Shown: positions 18,326 to 29,315 of the stretch, piece after piece
Numbering within the stretch: the stretch's first letter is position 1
Layout of the letters: every line of letters begins with the position of its first letter
Assembly: GCA_020633495.1 (NCBI GenBank)
Contig: JACKDR010000039.1
Coordinates: 1 to 50,041 of the forward strand
From: Kofleriaceae bacterium
Lineage (GTDB): Bacteria; Myxococcota_A; Polyangia; Haliangiales; Haliangiaceae
Length of the DNA: 50,041 bases
Reading direction: 5' to 3'
Translations under genes and position numbers: made by a program
Notes under the pieces: model-generated
Seen by the model: only the letters and a program-made list of their open reading frames with translations
Told to the model about the DNA's origin: nothing
Database searches by the model: none

Positions 18326-20615
18326 TCAGTCGTCGTCGAGCGAGATCTCGATCTCGAGATCGAGGTCGTCGTCGGGCTCGTCCGGCAGCGGTGGTCGCTC
18401 GGGCGCCGGCGCGACCCCGCTCTTGCCCGAGTGCGAGCCCGGGCGATCGAAGCTGGTGCGCTCCTCGTGCAGCTCGTCGCCGTCGAGCTCGGCGTCGGCG
18501 GCGTCGAGGGCGGCCAGCGCGGCGTCGAGGTCGGCGCGGTCGCGGCGCGCGGGCGCCGCCGGCGGATCGGCGAAGCTGGCGAGGTCGGGGAACGGCCCCT
18601 CCGGCGCGCGGCGCCGGTAGCCGTCGAGGTTGGTGGCGAGCAGGCCGGCGGCGTCGAGCGCCTCGCCGCCGATATCCTCGCCGCCGCCGGGCGGCGGCGC
18701 GCGCCGGGGCACCGGCGGCGCGCTCTCGGCCTCGAGCTCGGCGACCAGGTCGGTGATGTCGATCGAGCCGCTCGAGTTCGGGGCGCCTCGTCGGGGATCA
18801 CCACCGCGGCGCCGGCGTCGCCGGGCAGGGTGTCGGGGCGGGGCGGCGGCCGCGGGGCGGCGGCGGCGGCGTGGTGCGGCGCTGCTTGCGCGGCGGCGCC
18901 GGCGTCGGCGGCCGCGCCTGGCTCCAGGCCGACGCCGGGGCGGCGCTGGACCTGGTGTCGACGTCGGCCTCGGCCTCGGCGAAGTCGCGCGGCACGGGCT
19001 CGCCGCGATCGAAGTCGAGGCCGTCCTCGCTGTCCTCGTCGCGCCGGCGCAGCTGCGCCGCGTCGACCACGTGGGTGCGCTCGTCGTCGGACGCCTCGCC
19101 GGGCGCGGGCACGACGCGGGTACGCTCGTCGGGATCTCGCACCGCGGTGGTGGCGGCCAGCGCCTCGAGGCTGACCACCCGGGTGGGCCCCTCGGCTGGC
19201 GCCGCGGTCGCGGCGGCGAGGCCTTCGAGGTTGACGACGCGGGTCGACTCCTCGGGGCGGCCCGTGGCGGTGACGACCGGCGCGGCGTCGCGGTCGGCGG
19301 TGGCGTCATCGTCGTCGTCCGCGGTGGTGCGGTCGTCGTCGTCCGCACCGGTGGCAGCCGCGGCGACCGCGGCGTCGTCCGCGGCGGGCGGCATCGTCGG
19401 GCGGGTCGGCGGCTCGCCGTCGGGCGCGGCGACGTCCGCACCGGGCGCCGGCGCCTGGGCCGACGCGATCACCTGGGGCTCGACCGCGGTGATCGGTCCG
19501 TCGTCGTCGAGGTCGGCGTCGTCGTCGCCGGCGCCGGCGCCGAGGAAGTCGCCGTGGATCGAGCCGGCCGCGGCCGCGACGGTGGCCACCGGGGGCGGCG
19601 GTGCGAACCCGGGGCGCGCGGTCACCGGCACCGAGTCGTCGCCCCGGCCATGGCTGCGGACCGGGATCGGCGCGGTGCCGAGCAGCTGGGCGAGGCGCGC
19701 CGACGCCTCCTCGATCGTGACCTCGATCGGGGCCGCGGCGTCGTCGAGCAGGCCGGCGAGCTCGCGCTCGGCGTCGCCGCCGACCAGGCTGCGCGCCCGC
19801 GCCAGCACGCCGCGCACGTCGGCCTCGGCGATGTCGGCCTCGTCGAAGGCGTCGGCGAGGCCGCTGTCACCAGCCGAGGCGGCGGCGATCAGCTCCGCCG
19901 GCGCCGGGCGTCGGATCCGCGGCGCGTGGGGCTCGAGCGCGGTGGGCAGCGCCACCGGCGAAGGCGGCGGCGGCTCCGGCGGCGGCTCCGGCGGCGGCGG
20001 CGTGGCAGCGACGGGCACGGGCCGGGGCGCCGGCTCGGGCGCGGGCGGTGGCGCGGCGGCGGGCGTCGGCACGGGGCCGGCGGCCGCGGCGGGCGCGGCG
20101 GTGGCGCGGCGCGGGCGCTCGGGCGCGGCGGTGGCGCGGCGCGGGCGCTCGGGCGCGGCCGGCGAGGCGGCGCGGGTCTCGGCGGCGATCGCCGACGCCG
20201 ACGCCGCGGTGGTCGGGATCGAGTCGTCGTCGGGCGGATCCGGCAGGCCGCGCGGGCCGTCCTTCATGCCGAGGCGGCGGCGCAGCTCGAGGATGCGCAG
20301 GATCACCTCGCGGCTGTCCTTGGTGACGCGCGTGAACTCGATCGCCATGCCGGGGGGCCGATGGGGACGCTCGGGGTCCACCTCGCGCGACCACCGCACC
20401 ACGCCCATGCCGACCATCACCGGCTGGTCGCTGGCCAGCCGCAGCTCGAAGCGGACCTCGGTGCCCACCGGCTTGGGCGCCTTGTGGCGCAGGAACAGGC
20501 CGGCGCGTCCCACGTACGGCGCGAAGCGATCGACGAACGCCTCGAGGTCGTTGAAGCGCACCTTGATGCGCAGCGACACCGGGGCGCTGGCCGGTTTGCG
20601 GGGATCGTCGGCCAT
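18326..20615 (-). CDS. PilZ-domain protein with long disordered acidic tail; two frame breaks
   Basis: ATG 20615 opens a PilZ domain of the myxobacterial paralogue type (about 15-105: VRFNDLEAFVDRFAPYVGRA, VGTEVRFELRL, GMGVVRW, GMAIEF). A Pro/Ala-rich linker follows, including a 30-bp duplication at 20101-20159, then a helical segment (about 250-340) and an acidic tail. The tail has four T(R/H)VV motifs between about 19060 and 19260. Near 18850-18860 and 18783-18790 the frame shifts twice, each like one missing base in a C/G run. The restored frame reads VIPDEAP, then SSGSIDITDLVAELEAES, and ends DLDLEIEISLDDD. Corrected length is about 763 residues. Such domains may bind cyclic di-GMP, but the RxxxR signature is not clear here, so that is uncertain. 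Confidence 0.8.
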
Positions 20616-20735
20616 GCGCGGCGACCGATTATCGGACCCCGGCGCGCCGCCCGTCAAATCGCCAGCGATCGTCTGGCGTCAGGCGCGCGGTTCGCGGCCC
20701 GCGACGGCGTCGCGGGCGCGGTGTGGGCGGTGTGG

Positions 20736-23405
<2,670 letters not shown>

Positions 23406-23579
23406 GGGAACGCCGGAACCTAGCAGAGATCGCCGGGACCCGGCACGCGCCGCTGCCAGCCCGGCACCGCGCTGGCAAGCCGGGCGCGCCATCCTGGCAG
23501 CGTCGAGCCGATCGCGCGGCGGCGGCCTCGCGACCTCGCGGACTTGGCGGGCGGCACGGCGCTTGAAGCCTGCGGCGCC

Positions 23580-25820
23580 ATGCCCGCCACGCTCGCCGCC
23601 TGCCACCCCGCCACGCGCGCGCGCCGTCGCGCCGCCGCGCTCGCCGCCGTCCTGGGCGCCGCCGTGATCCTGGTCGCGGCGGCGCCGCCCGCCCACGCCG
23701 ACCGCGAGGTCGATCCGCTGTCGGAGGACGCCGTGCTGTACAGCTGCGGCAAGGCCAAGGGCGAGCTCAACGTCAACTTCCACCCCGAGGTCGGGCTCGA
23801 GGACCTGGTGACCTGGGCGATGGGCTTCTCGTGCAAGAAGTTCCTCTACGCGTCGTCGCTGGCGACCGCGCGCTCGGGCAAGGTGACGATGCTGACGCCG
23901 GGCTCGCTGTCGCCGGCCGAGGCGTGGTCGCTGTTCCAGGCCGCGCTGCACGGCATGGGCCTGTCGGTGGTCGCCAAGGGCAAGGTGCTCGAGATCGTCG
24001 AGAGCGCGCGGGCCAAGGAGGAGGCGCTGGCGATCCGCAAGAGCTTCCCCGACGGCGGCGGCGACGTCGTGCGCCTGCTGCTGCGGCCGGCCCACGTCGC
24101 GGTCGACGATCTGCGCGCCGCGCTCGAGCTGGTCAAGTCCCAGCACGGCGCGGTCAGCGCCCTGGGCGGCCTGGGCGCGATCCTCATCACCGACGACGCC
24201 GCCCACGTCGCGCGGATGCGAACGCTGGTCACCGAGCTCGACCGCCCCGGCGACGCCGAGGCGCTGTACGCGATCCCGCTGGCCCACGTCGACGCCACCG
24301 CGGTGGTGACGACGGTCGAGCAGCTGCTCGGGACCGGCGCCGCCGCGGCCGGCAAGGGCGGCGCCGCCGGTGCCGGCGCCGCGCCCGCGATGCGGCTGAT
24401 CGCCGACGCCCGCACCAACGCGCTGTTCCTGGCCGGCAGCGCCGGTGACTACGTGCGGGTCAAGGCGCTCACCGACGCGCTCGACGTCGACACCGGCGCC
24501 GCCGCGCAGCTGCAGCTGATCCGGCTCGCCCACGCCAGGCCGGCCGAGGTCGCCGCGACCCTGCAGGGGCTGCTCGGCGGCGGCGCGACGACGGCCGGCG
24601 GCGCGGCGCGCGGCGGTGGTGGCGGCGGCGGCGATCGCCTGACCCCGACCGGCGAGGTCCGGGTCGCCGCCGACGAGGCGTCGAGCTCGCTGCTGGTGCT
24701 GGCGTCGGCGCGCGACGCCGCCGCGCTGCGCGCGCTGGTCGCCGAGATGGATCGGCCGCGCCGCCAGGTCTACATCGAGGCGCTGGTGCTCGAGGTCGAG
24801 GCCGGCGGCACCCGCCAGCTCGGCGCGTCGTGGCACCTGGGCAGCCAGGACGGCGACGGCAACACCTGGATCGGCGGCATGCAGAGCGACGGCCTGTCGA
24901 CGGTGGTGCCCGCGGACTCGCTGAACGCCGGCGGCGTGGTCGGCGGCGTCCTGGGCTCGGCGCTGTCGGGCTCGACCGAGCTGTTCGGGACGTCGATCCC
25001 GTCGCTCGGCCTCCTGATCCAGGCCCAGACCCACACCAGCCGGCTCGACGTCCTGGCGTCGCCGCACCTGCTGACGCTCGACAACCAGGCCGCGAAGATC
25101 TCGGTCGGCTCCAACATCCCGTACAAGAGCTCGAGCGGCGGCACCACCACCACCGGCGCGGTGCTGTCGCCCAACATCGAGCGCCAGAAGATCGCGCTGA
25201 GCCTGGAGATCACGCCGCACGTCGCGCCCGCGGCCGACGCCGAGGACGGCGACGGTGGCCGCGACGACTCGGTCCGCCTCGAGATCAAGCTCGACAGCTC
25301 GCAGCTCGGCACCGAGAACTTCGGCGACGACCTCGGCCCGACCTGGAAGGAGCGCTCGCTCGAGACCTCGGTCGTGCTCCACGATCAGGAGAGCGTCGTG
25401 CTCGGTGGCCTGGTCGACGAGCGGGTCGAGGACACCGTCACCGGGATCCCGCTGCTCGGCGATCTGCCGGTGGTCGGCTTCCTGTTCCGCTCGACCAAGA
25501 AGGTGCGCCAGAAGTCGAACCTGCTGATCGTCCTGACCCCGTACCTGGTCGACGACTCGATCGAGGGCCGTGACATCCTGGCCCGGCGGATGCGCGAGCG
25601 CGACGAGTTCCTGCGCGCCGCCGACGATCTGTCGCGGCGCGTCCGCGAGCCCCACGTCGACTACCGCAAGAAGCGCGGCCTGATCGCCGACATCGACGCC
25701 AAGGTCGAGCAGATCGAGCGCGAGCGGGCCCGCCTCGACGCCGCGCGCACGGCGGCGCCGCCGTCGGGGCGCCTCGACGTGCCGCCGGTGGACGCGGCCG
25801 GCGACGCGGCATCGCCGTAG
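23580..25820 (+). CDS. gspD: Type II secretion-like outer-membrane secretin
   Basis: The 746-residue precursor has a signal peptide (RRRAAALAAVLGAAVILVAA, cleavage near AHA). An N0-like domain follows with two cysteines (LYSCGKAKGELNVNF, GFSCKKFLYASS) that could pair in the periplasm. N1-N3 modules come next (VVRLLLRPAHVAVDDLRAAL; LYAIPLAHVDATAVV; LQLIRLAHARPAEVAATL) with a Gly-rich insert. The secretin barrel domain starts at QVYIEALVLEVEA and includes VLASPHLLTLDNQAAKISVG and VVLGGLVDERV. The tail has a charged helical extension. It would form the export pore of a type II system; other gsp genes are not in the window. ATG 23580 is preferred to an in-frame TTG further upstream. Confidence 0.9.
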   Translation: MPATLAACHPATRARRRAAALAAVLGAAVILVAAAPPAHADREVDPLSEDAVLYSCGKAKGELNVNFHPEVGLEDLVTWAMGFSCKKFLYASSLATARSGKVTMLTPGSLSPAEAWSLFQAALHGMGLSVVAKGKVLEIVESARAKEEALAIRKSFPDGGGDVVRLLLRPAHVAVDDLRAALELVKSQHGAVSALGGLGAILITDDAAHVARMRTLVTELDRPGDAEALYAIPLAHVDATAVVTTVEQLLGTGAAAAGKGGAAGAGAAPAMRLIADARTNALFLAGSAGDYVRVKALTDALDVDTGAAAQLQLIRLAHARPAEVAATLQGLLGGGATTAGGAARGGGGGGGDRLTPTGEVRVAADEASSSLLVLASARDAAALRALVAEMDRPRRQVYIEALVLEVEAGGTRQLGASWHLGSQDGDGNTWIGGMQSDGLSTVVPADSLNAGGVVGGVLGSALSGSTELFGTSIPSLGLLIQAQTHTSRLDVLASPHLLTLDNQAAKISVGSNIPYKSSSGGTTTTGAVLSPNIERQKIALSLEITPHVAPAADAEDGDGGRDDSVRLEIKLDSSQLGTENFGDDLGPTWKERSLETSVVLHDQESVVLGGLVDERVEDTVTGIPLLGDLPVVGFLFRSTKKVRQKSNLLIVLTPYLVDDSIEGRDILARRMRERDEFLRAADDLSRRVREPHVDYRKKRGLIADIDAKVEQIERERARLDAARTAAPPSGRLDVPPVDAAGDAASP

Positions 25821-26000
25821 CGACGGGGCGGCGCGACGGCGCGCCGGCGCGCCGGGCGGAGGTGGGCGCAGGTGGGCCCGCCGCGCTCCAGGTCCTCGAG
25901 GCGCGGCGTCGCGTGACCTGCCGCCGGATCGCGCCCCCGCGGCCCGCCACTCCCGGTACGCTCAGAACGCGGCGCCGTCTCGGGCGTCGAGATCCTTGCC

Positions 26001-26963
26001 GTGGACGTCCCGACCCACCCGACCCTCAAGGCCAGCCGCGCCCAGGACGAGTCGCCGCGCTCGACGCGGGTCGGCTGCGACACCTGCGGCGCCGTGCTCG
26101 AGCTGCACGGCGTCGCCCGCACCGGGACCTGCCCGTACTGCGCGACCGCGACGATCGTCGAGCGCCCGGCCGCGCCCGACCGGCCGCTGCCGACGTTCAC
26201 CGTCGGCTTCACGCTGACCCGCGACGCCGCCGAGGCCGCGGCGCGCCGGCACCTGCACCGCCAGTACCTCGCGCCCGAGGCCCTGCGCCACGCCCCGGTC
26301 GACGACCTGCGCGCGGTCTACCTGCCGGCCTACCTCTACGGCGCGAGCGCGACGTCGCGGTGGACCGCGGAGGTCGGCGAGGACTACCAGGTCGAGGAGG
26401 AGTACACGACCGTCGACGAGGACGGCAAGCGGGTCACCGAGACCCGGACCCGCACCGAGACCGAGTGGTTCCCGCTCGAGGGCGAGCACGCGTACTGGCT
26501 GCGCGACGTCTTCGTCACCGCGTCGCGCGGCGTCGCCAACGCCGAGCTCGAGGCGGTGCAGCCGTTCGACCTGCGCGCGCTGCGCCGCTACCGCCCCGAG
26601 CTGGTCGCCGGCTGGGCGTGCGAGGACCCGTCGCTGTCCCGCGACGAGTGCGAGCAGCTGGCGCGCCGCGGCGCCGAGGCGCACGCCCGGCGCCGGGTCG
26701 GCGACTTCCTGCCCGGCGATCGCTGGCGCACGCTGCGCATCGGCACCCAGCTCGATCACGTCGAGCTCGACCTGGTGCTGGTGCCGGTGTGGATCCTGAC
26801 CTGCAAGTGGCGCGCGGACCGGCCGCCGGTGCGGCTGGTGATCAACGGCCAGACCGGCCAGACCGGCGGCAAGGCGCCGGTGAGCGGCTGGAAGATCGCG
26901 GGGTGGGCGACCCTGTTCGCGCTGATGGGGCTGCTCGTGCTGTACCTGGAGCTGCGGTCGTGA
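26001..26963 (+). CDS. Zinc-ribbon protein with C-terminal membrane helix (paralogue 1)
   Basis: The 320-residue protein has an N-terminal zinc ribbon (CDTCGAVLELHG, then TCPYCATATIVE). A large soluble domain follows with VYLPAYLYGASATSRWTAEV, a charged TRTRTETEWFPLEGEHAYW region and DVFVTASRGV, then VPVWILTCKWRAD and the signature VINGQTGQTGGKAPVSGWKI. It ends in a membrane helix (WATLFALMGLLVLYLEL). This is the family often annotated as zinc-ribbon or helicase-like protein without helicase motifs; function unknown. The start is GTG 26001. It overlaps the next gene by four bases (GTGA), and the two proteins share the same layout. Confidence 0.8.
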   Translation: MDVPTHPTLKASRAQDESPRSTRVGCDTCGAVLELHGVARTGTCPYCATATIVERPAAPDRPLPTFTVGFTLTRDAAEAAARRHLHRQYLAPEALRHAPVDDLRAVYLPAYLYGASATSRWTAEVGEDYQVEEEYTTVDEDGKRVTETRTRTETEWFPLEGEHAYWLRDVFVTASRGVANAELEAVQPFDLRALRRYRPELVAGWACEDPSLSRDECEQLARRGAEAHARRRVGDFLPGDRWRTLRIGTQLDHVELDLVLVPVWILTCKWRADRPPVRLVINGQTGQTGGKAPVSGWKIAGWATLFALMGLLVLYLELRS

Positions 26964-27943
26964 CCGTGGCGGCGACGCTGACGCCGGCGCTGGCGCCGTG
27001 CGCGCGGTGCGGCGCGACGATCGAGGTCGGTGACGTCCGCTGCCCGGTGTGCGCGCTGGTGCTGGTCGCGCCGCCCGACGGCAACGCGCGCACCCGCGTG
27101 CTGGTGGCGCGGTGCGGGACGTGCGCCGCGGCGCTGGCCTACGACGCCCGGGTCGGCGCCCCGACGTGCGGCTTCTGCGGCGCCGCCACCGCGGTCGAGG
27201 AGCTGCCCGATCCGCCCGAGCAGGCGGCGTGGTTCGCGCGCGCGTCGGTCGACGCCGCCGCGGCGCGGGCGGCGCTGGGGCGCTGGCAGGGCTCGCTGGG
27301 CTGGTTCCGGCCCGGCGATCTGCGCGACCGGTCGCGGATCGACGAGCTGCGCCTGACCTGGTGGCCGGCGTGGGTGTTCGACGCCCGGGCCCGGGTCAGC
27401 TGGACCGGCGACTCCGACGCCGGCGCCCACGAGGCGCGGTGGGCGCCGTGGGCCGGGCAGACCGAGATGACCTTCGCCGAGCTGGCGGTGCCGGCGTCGC
27501 GGGCGCTGCGCGACGACGAGACCCGGGCGCTGATCGGCAGCTACGACCTCGGCGACGGCGGCGTCGACGCGCCCGCCGCCGACGACGGCGTGGTCGAGCA
27601 GTTCGAGGTCCAGCGCTCGGCGGCGCGCGAGCGGGTCCTCGCGGCGGCGCAGGCGACCGCGGCGGCGCGGGTGTCGGCGGAGCTGATGCCCGGGCGTCGG
27701 CGCCGCAACGTCCACGTCGAGCTGGTGCTGCGCGACCTGCGGACCCGCCGCGTCGCGCTGCCCGCGTACGTGCTGGCCTACCGGTACCGCGGCCGGCTGT
27801 ACCGCGCGGTGGTCAGCGGCCAGGACGCCGGCCGCGTGATCGGCCGCGCGCCGTGGTCGATCGCGCGGATCGCGGCGGCCGCGGCGGCCGCGGCGACGCT
27901 CCTGACCGTGATCGCGGCGCTGGCGTGGTGGTTCGGACGGTAG
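26960..27943 (+). CDS. Zinc-ribbon protein with C-terminal membrane helix (paralogue 2)
   Basis: The 327-residue protein starts at the GTG overlapping the stop of paralogue 1. It carries two CxxC pairs at the N terminus (CARCGATIEV, RCPVCALVLV) and a second ribbon (RCGTCAAALAYDA, TCGFCGAATAVE). A domain follows with LTWWPAWVFDARARVSWTGD, matching the 'W-P-aromatic' core of the family, then ALPAYVLAYRYRGRLYRAVV and a C-terminal membrane helix (AAAAAATLLTVIAALAWWFG). The shared architecture and translational coupling suggest a hetero-complex on the membrane, with the zinc ribbons in the cytoplasm. Function unknown. Confidence 0.8.
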   Translation: MTVAATLTPALAPCARCGATIEVGDVRCPVCALVLVAPPDGNARTRVLVARCGTCAAALAYDARVGAPTCGFCGAATAVEELPDPPEQAAWFARASVDAAAARAALGRWQGSLGWFRPGDLRDRSRIDELRLTWWPAWVFDARARVSWTGDSDAGAHEARWAPWAGQTEMTFAELAVPASRALRDDETRALIGSYDLGDGGVDAPAADDGVVEQFEVQRSAARERVLAAAQATAAARVSAELMPGRRRRNVHVELVLRDLRTRRVALPAYVLAYRYRGRLYRAVVSGQDAGRVIGRAPWSIARIAAAAAAAATLLTVIAALAWWFGR

Positions 27944-27952
27944 CGGCGGCGC

Positions 27953-28513
27953 TCACTCGACGACCTCGAGCTCGACGCGGCGGTTGCGCGCCGGCTCGTC
28001 GTCGCTGAGCGGGCGCGCGTCACCGGCGCCCACCGGCTCGAGCCGCGCCGGATCGACGCCGCGCGCCACCAGCTCGTCGTGGACCGCGTCGGCGCGCGCC
28101 CGCGACAGGCTGTCGGCGTGGCGCTCGCCGCGGGCGGCGTGGCCGACGACGCGGAGCCGCAGGGCCGGGCGCTCGGCGAGGACGTCGGCGACGACGTCGA
28201 GCAGGACGCTGCTGCCCGGCGCCGGCGTCGCCGAGCCGGCGCCGAAGAAGACGTAGTCGCGGAGGTACGGATCGCAGGCCTCGATGACGGCGTGGCCGGT
28301 CTTGCCGGCGCCGCACGGCGCGACCGCGACGCCGGCGTCGGTGGCCGGCGCGGCCGGCGCGGCTGCGTCGGTGGGCGGCGCGGGCGCGACGCCGGCGTCG
28401 TCGGGCCGCGCGGGCCTGAGCGGCGGCGGCGCGGCGCCGCTGCAGCCGAGCCTGAGCCTGAGCCTGAGCCTGAGCGCCGCCGTGACGGCGAGCCTGACGG
28501 CGCGCGCCGTCAC
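27953..28513 (-). CDS. OmpA-family lipoprotein (short)
   Basis: The 186-residue protein starts at a GTG overlapping the stop of the upstream OmpA gene (GTGA). Its signal peptide is odd: MTARAVRLAVTAAL is followed by alternating Arg/Leu coded by a hexanucleotide repeat, then LGCSG as a possible lipobox. A Pro/Ala/Asp linker leads to the OmpA C-terminal domain (about 95-186): DYVFFGAGSATPAPGSSVLL, RLRVVGHAARGERHADSLSRARADAV and DEPARNRRVELEVVE. This domain binds peptidoglycan diaminopimelate through its conserved Asp/Arg, so it would link an outer-membrane lipid anchor to the wall. The last gene of the protease operon. Confidence 0.85.
   Translation of the reverse strand: MTARAVRLAVTAALRLRLRLRLGCSGAAPPPLRPARPDDAGVAPAPPTDAAAPAAPATDAGVAVAPCGAGKTGHAVIEACDPYLRDYVFFGAGSATPAPGSSVLLDVVADVLAERPALRLRVVGHAARGERHADSLSRARADAVHDELVARGVDPARLEPVGAGDARPLSDDEPARNRRVELEVVE
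28448..28475. repeat. Hexanucleotide repeat in the OmpA signal peptide
   Basis: GAGCCT is repeated 4.7 times. On the minus strand it codes for alternating Arg-Leu in the signal peptide region. Gain or loss of units keeps the frame but changes the hydrophobic core of the signal. Confidence 0.9.
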
Positions 28514-29305
28514 TCGACGACCTCGAACTCGACCCGTCGGTTGGCCTCGTCGTCGCTGGCCGACGCCGGCCGGCCGGTGCCGACGCTGGTGACCTCGAGC
28601 CGATCGGCGGCGATCCCGGCGGCGACCAGCGCGTCGCGCACGGCGGCGGCGCGCGCGCGCCGACAGCGGGTCGCCGTGGCGCTCGTTCTTCGCGGCGTGG
28701 CCGATGATGCGCAGCCGTAGCCGCGGGTGGTCCTGCAGCGCGCCGGCGATCCCGGCGATCACCGGCGCCGCCGCGGTCGCGACCTCGGCGTCGCCGTGCG
28801 CGAAGTAGATCTTGTCGAGGATGGCGACCTCGCAGGCGACCAGCGTGCAGGCGCCGGCGTGGCCGTTCTCGCACCGGCACTCGTTGCAGTCCGACGGCAT
28901 CCAGGCGCCGTCGTCGTAGTAGACGCCGTCCTGGCCGCAGCCGCAGGCGTCGCCGCGCGAGGTCGCCGAGCCGGGCGGCGCGATCTCGGTCTCGATCGGC
29001 ACCGGCACGCTGGTGACGGCGAGGCCGGCGCCGGCCTCGGCGGCGCACAGCTCGACGACGAGGTGGTCGCGGCCGGGGGCGACGCGGACGTCGACGACGC
29101 CGCGGGCGCCGCGCAGGCGGTCGCCATGCTCGAGCAGCGCCAGCTCGGCTGGCGACGGCGCCGAGCCCGGCGGTGGCGAGCTGGCCGCCGGCTGCGGCGG
29201 CCCTGGCCGCGGCGGCGGCGGCGCTGGGGTCGGCGCCGGCCGGCAGCTGCACCTGAGCAGGATGATCGCGAGGGCGGCCAGCGAAGACGCGCGCGGAAGC
29301 TGCAT
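28510..29305 (-). CDS. OmpA-family lipoprotein with pacifastin-like cysteine module; one frame break
   Basis: ATG 29305 opens MQLPRASSLAALAIILLRCSC, a probable lipoprotein signal although Arg precedes the Cys. A Pro-rich tether and a small beta region follow. Residues 121-158 form a cysteine module whose spacing C-N-x-C-x-C-x2-G-x4-C-T-x3-C (DCNECRCENG, then ACTLVAC) matches the pacifastin inhibitor signature, with a longer first loop (16 residues). From about 165 an OmpA C-terminal domain begins (KIYFAHGDAEV, RLRIIGHAAKNERHGDPLS). The frame breaks within alternating GC at 28651-28660. The restored frame (AAAVRDALVAAGI, then ANRRVEFEVVE) reaches the TGA at 28510. It lies 10 bases after a trypsin-like protease gene on the same strand. 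Confidence 0.8.
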
Positions 29306-29315
29306 CCGATCCAGT

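Noticed and set aside
23553..23566. GGCACGGCGCTTGA as a sigma-54 promoter of the secretin gene
   Set aside because: The invariant C of the -12 GC is A, and transcription would start only about three bases before the ATG.
23406..25655. Upstream extension of the alaS frame on the minus strand
   Set aside because: The frame is open but lies opposite the secretin gene; AlaRS homology begins exactly at the ATG at 23405.
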